Source: Carideicomes alvinocaridis (lineage in GTDB: Bacteria > Pseudomonadota > Alphaproteobacteria > Rhodobacterales > Rhodobacteraceae). Taken from it: a stretch of 54,931 nt of DNA. This document shows, piece after piece, positions 52,912 to 54,931 of the stretch. Position 1 is the first letter of the stretch; each line of letters starts with the position of its first letter. The translations under genes and the position numbers were made by a program. The notes below the pieces were generated by a model. The model saw only the letters and a program-made list of their open reading frames with translations. It had not been told where the DNA came from and ran no database searches. Location of the stretch: contig SRJI02000028.1 in assembly GCA_005473895.2 (NCBI GenBank), positions 1-54,931 on the forward strand. Reading direction: 5' to 3'.

Positions 52912-53801
52912 GGCCAGTCGGAAAAGCGCGGCGCCGCGGCCCGGCCATGATCCGCGTCCCGGCGCGTGACCTGCCTGCGCCAGGCGCCCGGCGTCTCTCC
53001 GCACATGCCCTTGAAGAAATGGCTGAACTGGCTGGCCGAGGAAAAGCCCAGCAGGGTCGAGATCCGGTCGGCGCTGAGCGCGCTGCGTTCCAGCATCATC
53101 TGCGCCTCGCGCAGGGTCCGTTCCCGGATCAGCCGCGCCGGCGGCTTGCCGACCGTGCGGATGCAGAGATCGTGCAGCCGGTCATAGCTCATCCCCATCT
53201 CGCGCGCATAGGCGGCGGCGTCGAGCCGTTCGCGGAACCGGGTCTCCACCAGCGTGCGGAACTGGTTGATCAGGCTGCCGGACATGGCCGCCGGGCCGGG
53301 CAGCGCGCCCTCGTCCTCCACCGCGCGCCACAGCAGGACCAGCAGCAGCCGCACATAGGCGCCCACGGCGATATCCGCGCCGAAACGGTTGCTGCCCGCC
53401 TCGGCGGTGAGCCGGGCAAAGACCGCCTCGAACTCGGACCGCCTGGCATCCTCGCGCCCGAGGGAGATCATCACCCGGCGCCGGGCGATGCGGCCCAGCT
53501 CCGGCGTGTCGGGCAGGGGGCCAACGGCATCGCCGAGGATGCGGTGCCCGACCACGACGTAGCTGCCGGTGCTGCCCGCCGCGATCCTCAGCCGCGTATC
53601 GGGATCGAGCGGCCCCCACAGGATCGACGGCCCCGTCATCTCGTAATCCTGCGCGCCGCTTTCCGCCTGGGCGGTGCCGTTCTCGACGAAGAAGGCCACC
53701 CAGCCGGGGCTGGACAGCAGCGTCTGCTGGCCGATGGTGCGCTCCTGCAAGGCACAGTTGATGCGGGCCGCACGGTACTGACTTTGGGTGGTGGCGGGCA
53801 T
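52908..53801 (-). CDS. AraC family transcriptional regulator
   Basis: A 297-residue regulator. ATG 53801 is preferred because GGAG lies 7 nt upstream; ATG 53834 lacks a site. The C-terminal pair of helix-turn-helix motifs is typical: YAREMGMSYDRLHDLCIRTVGKPPARLIRERTLREAQMML and ISTLLGFSSASQFSHFFKGMCGETPGAWRR (in sequence). The N-terminal sensor resembles the AraC/cupin effector domain. It is divergent from the aldehyde dehydrogenase gene, its likely target. Confidence 0.92.
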   Translation of the reverse strand: MPATTQSQYRAARINCALQERTIGQQTLLSSPGWVAFFVENGTAQAESGAQDYEMTGPSILWGPLDPDTRLRIAAGSTGSYVVVGHRILGDAVGPLPDTPELGRIARRRVMISLGREDARRSEFEAVFARLTAEAGSNRFGADIAVGAYVRLLLVLLWRAVEDEGALPGPAAMSGSLINQFRTLVETRFRERLDAAAYAREMGMSYDRLHDLCIRTVGKPPARLIRERTLREAQMMLERSALSADRISTLLGFSSASQFSHFFKGMCGETPGAWRRQVTRRDADHGRAAAPRFSDWP

Positions 53802-53860
53802 GGCGGGCTCCGATCCGTCATCTTTCCCAGACATTAGCAAGACTCGCCCAGAATTCAGCA

Positions 53861-53884
53861 TTTTTTGTCGGTATTTTTCGGTCA
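53861..53884. promoter_or_regulatory. Direct repeats between AraC and aldehyde dehydrogenase genes
   Basis: TTTTTTGTCGGT and ATTTTTCGGTCA stand in direct repeat in an AT-rich part of the 133-nt divergent gap. AraC proteins bind direct repeats, so this may be the regulator's site. Confidence 0.4.
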
Positions 53885-53934
53885 TTCTTTCTTTTGTCCC
53901 GCGCGGGGAGGCGCGGCTGACGGGGAGGACCGCC

Positions 53935-54931
53935 TTGTACGAGGCCAAGCTGCATATCCGCGGGCGCAATGCCGATGCGGGCGACGGGCAGGTGTTCCGC
54001 CGGCTTTCGCCGCTCGATGGCCGCGTGGTGACTCAGGCGCCGGCGGGCGGGCCGCGCGACGCGCTGGAGGCGGCCAATGGCGCCGCGGCCGCCTTCGCGC
54101 TCTGGCGCGAGACGCCGGCCGAGGCCAAGCGCGAGGTGCTGGCCCGGGCCTCGGCGCTGTTGCGGGCGCGCGAGGCGGAGATGATCACGGTGGCCGGCGA
54201 CGAGCTCGGGGCGACGCCGGACTGGATCCGCTTCAACATCGAGATCGCGGCGCGGGTCTGTGCCGCCGCGGCCGATGTTCCCGAGCGCATCGCCGCCCGG
54301 CGGGTGGAGAGCGAGACCGACGGCATCGCCTCGACCCTGTCGCGGCGGCCGGTGGGCGTGGTGCTGGCCATCGCGCCCTGGAACGCCGCGATCACGCTGG
54401 CGGTGCGGGCCATCGTCTGGCCGCTGATCTGCGGCAACACGGTGGTCTTCAAGGGATCCGAGCTCTGTCCCAAGCTGCATTCGCTGGTGGTGGAGTGTTT
54501 CTCCGAGGCGGGGCTGCCCGACGGCGCCATCTGCTCCGTCATCCACGGCCCCGACCAGGCCGAGCCGGTGGTGGAGGCACTGGTCGCCCACCCGGCCGTG
54601 CGGCGGGTCAATTTCACCGGCTCCACCCGGATCGGGCGGCGGGTGGCCGAGATCGCCGCCCCGCATCTCAAGCCCTGCCTGCTGGAGCTGTCGGACAAGG
54701 CCCCGCTCATCGTGCTGGAGGATGCGGACCTGGAAGCGGCCGCGCAGGCGGCCACTTACGGGGCGTTCTTCAACCAGGGGCAAATCTGCATGGCGACCGA
54801 GCGGGTGATCGCCGTGGGCGACATCGCCGAGCCGCTCGTGGCCCGCATGGCAGAGCTGACCGGCGCGCTGGCCGCCCGGCGCGGCGGCCGCGGCCCCGGC
54901 GCGCTGATCTCGGAGGCGGCGGCGCAGCGGG
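53935..54931 (+). CDS. Aldehyde dehydrogenase, salicylaldehyde/vanillin type, 3' end missing
   Basis: At least 332 residues, cut by the right edge. TTG 53935 follows GGGGAGG. The protein begins MYEAKLHIRGRNADAG and contains APWNAAITLAV, the NAD-binding FTGSTRIG, and the catalytic Cys in NQGQICMATERV, matching the vanillin/salicylaldehyde dehydrogenase clade. The general-base motif, usually ELGGK, reads ELSDK here, with the catalytic Glu kept. It probably oxidises an aromatic aldehyde to its acid under AraC control. The substrate is inferred from the clade. Confidence 0.88.
   Translation, partial: MYEAKLHIRGRNADAGDGQVFRRLSPLDGRVVTQAPAGGPRDALEAANGAAAAFALWRETPAEAKREVLARASALLRAREAEMITVAGDELGATPDWIRFNIEIAARVCAAAADVPERIAARRVESETDGIASTLSRRPVGVVLAIAPWNAAITLAVRAIVWPLICGNTVVFKGSELCPKLHSLVVECFSEAGLPDGAICSVIHGPDQAEPVVEALVAHPAVRRVNFTGSTRIGRRVAEIAAPHLKPCLLELSDKAPLIVLEDADLEAAAQAATYGAFFNQGQICMATERVIAVGDIAEPLVARMAELTGALAARRGGRGPGALISEAAAQR

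Noticed and set aside
1-54931. CRISPR array, insertion sequence or prophage
   Set aside because: No regularly spaced repeats, transposase, integrase or phage gene was seen, and tRNA-Asp has no duplicated 3' end nearby.

Overview
The window is GC-rich chromosomal DNA from an alphaproteobacterium, most probably a member of the Rhodobacterales. Pointers are an A1-type aa3 oxidase subunit I next to a c550/c2-like cytochrome c, a MrpA/B fusion antiporter subunit, a tripartite tricarboxylate transporter, an EcfG/NepR/HWE-kinase general stress system, and an intergenic GGGGGC-AGC-GCCCCC element of a kind I associate with this order. No rRNA, CRISPR array, transposase or prophage gene was seen.

Left part (1-6.2 kb): a minus-strand respiratory block (lipB, cycA, ctaD, a DUF2244 membrane protein, and an unknown gene cut by the edge), then tRNA-Asp(GTC), an NAD(P)H-dependent FMN reductase and two overlapping half-size permease genes on plus. 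6.3-13.2 kb is a divergent acyl-CoA catabolic locus: a biotin-dependent acyl-CoA carboxylase and an acyl-CoA dehydrogenase on minus, a TetR regulator and an AMACR-like CoA enzyme on plus. A lone nagA (TTG start) follows.

The most unusual part is 14.7-26.2 kb. It holds an EcfG-type sigma factor, a 50-residue NepR-like anti-sigma factor tail-to-tail with it, a 1028-residue CheB-CheR-PAS-HWE histidine kinase, and a response regulator whose receiver is followed by a sigma-2-like domain, the reverse of PhyR's domain order and without sigma-4. Six genes and ecfG itself carry, 27-46 nt before their start codons, the sequence GGAAC-N16-NGTT, the known alphaproteobacterial EcfG promoter form; two further copies lie before ecfG and far upstream of nepR. 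The targets are a zinc-less MDR oxidoreductase with a repeat insertion, a 58-residue orphan protein, a DUF3008 protein, a CYP152 fatty-acid peroxygenase, a tail-anchored small protein and a secreted protein. I read this as a self-contained stress-response island with its own signalling core and effectors.

26.3-33.6 kb is an aromatic-acid type locus: tctC, Rieske dioxygenase alpha and beta, tctB, tctA and an FAD oxidoreductase in one leftward operon, with a divergent LysR regulator. 33.9-38.7 kb is a cobalamin-riboswitch-controlled corrinoid uptake operon (btuB-btuF-btuC-btuD). 39.1-45.2 kb is a complete Mrp/Mnh Na+/H+ antiporter operon (A/B fusion, C, D, E, F, G). 45.2-46.8 kb has an isochorismatase-like hydrolase and an M19 dipeptidase on minus. 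47.0-52.9 kb is an RND efflux operon with two adaptors and its own TetR regulator. The right end has an AraC regulator divergent from an aldehyde dehydrogenase cut by the edge. Many genes overlap by 4 nt, so translational coupling is common here.
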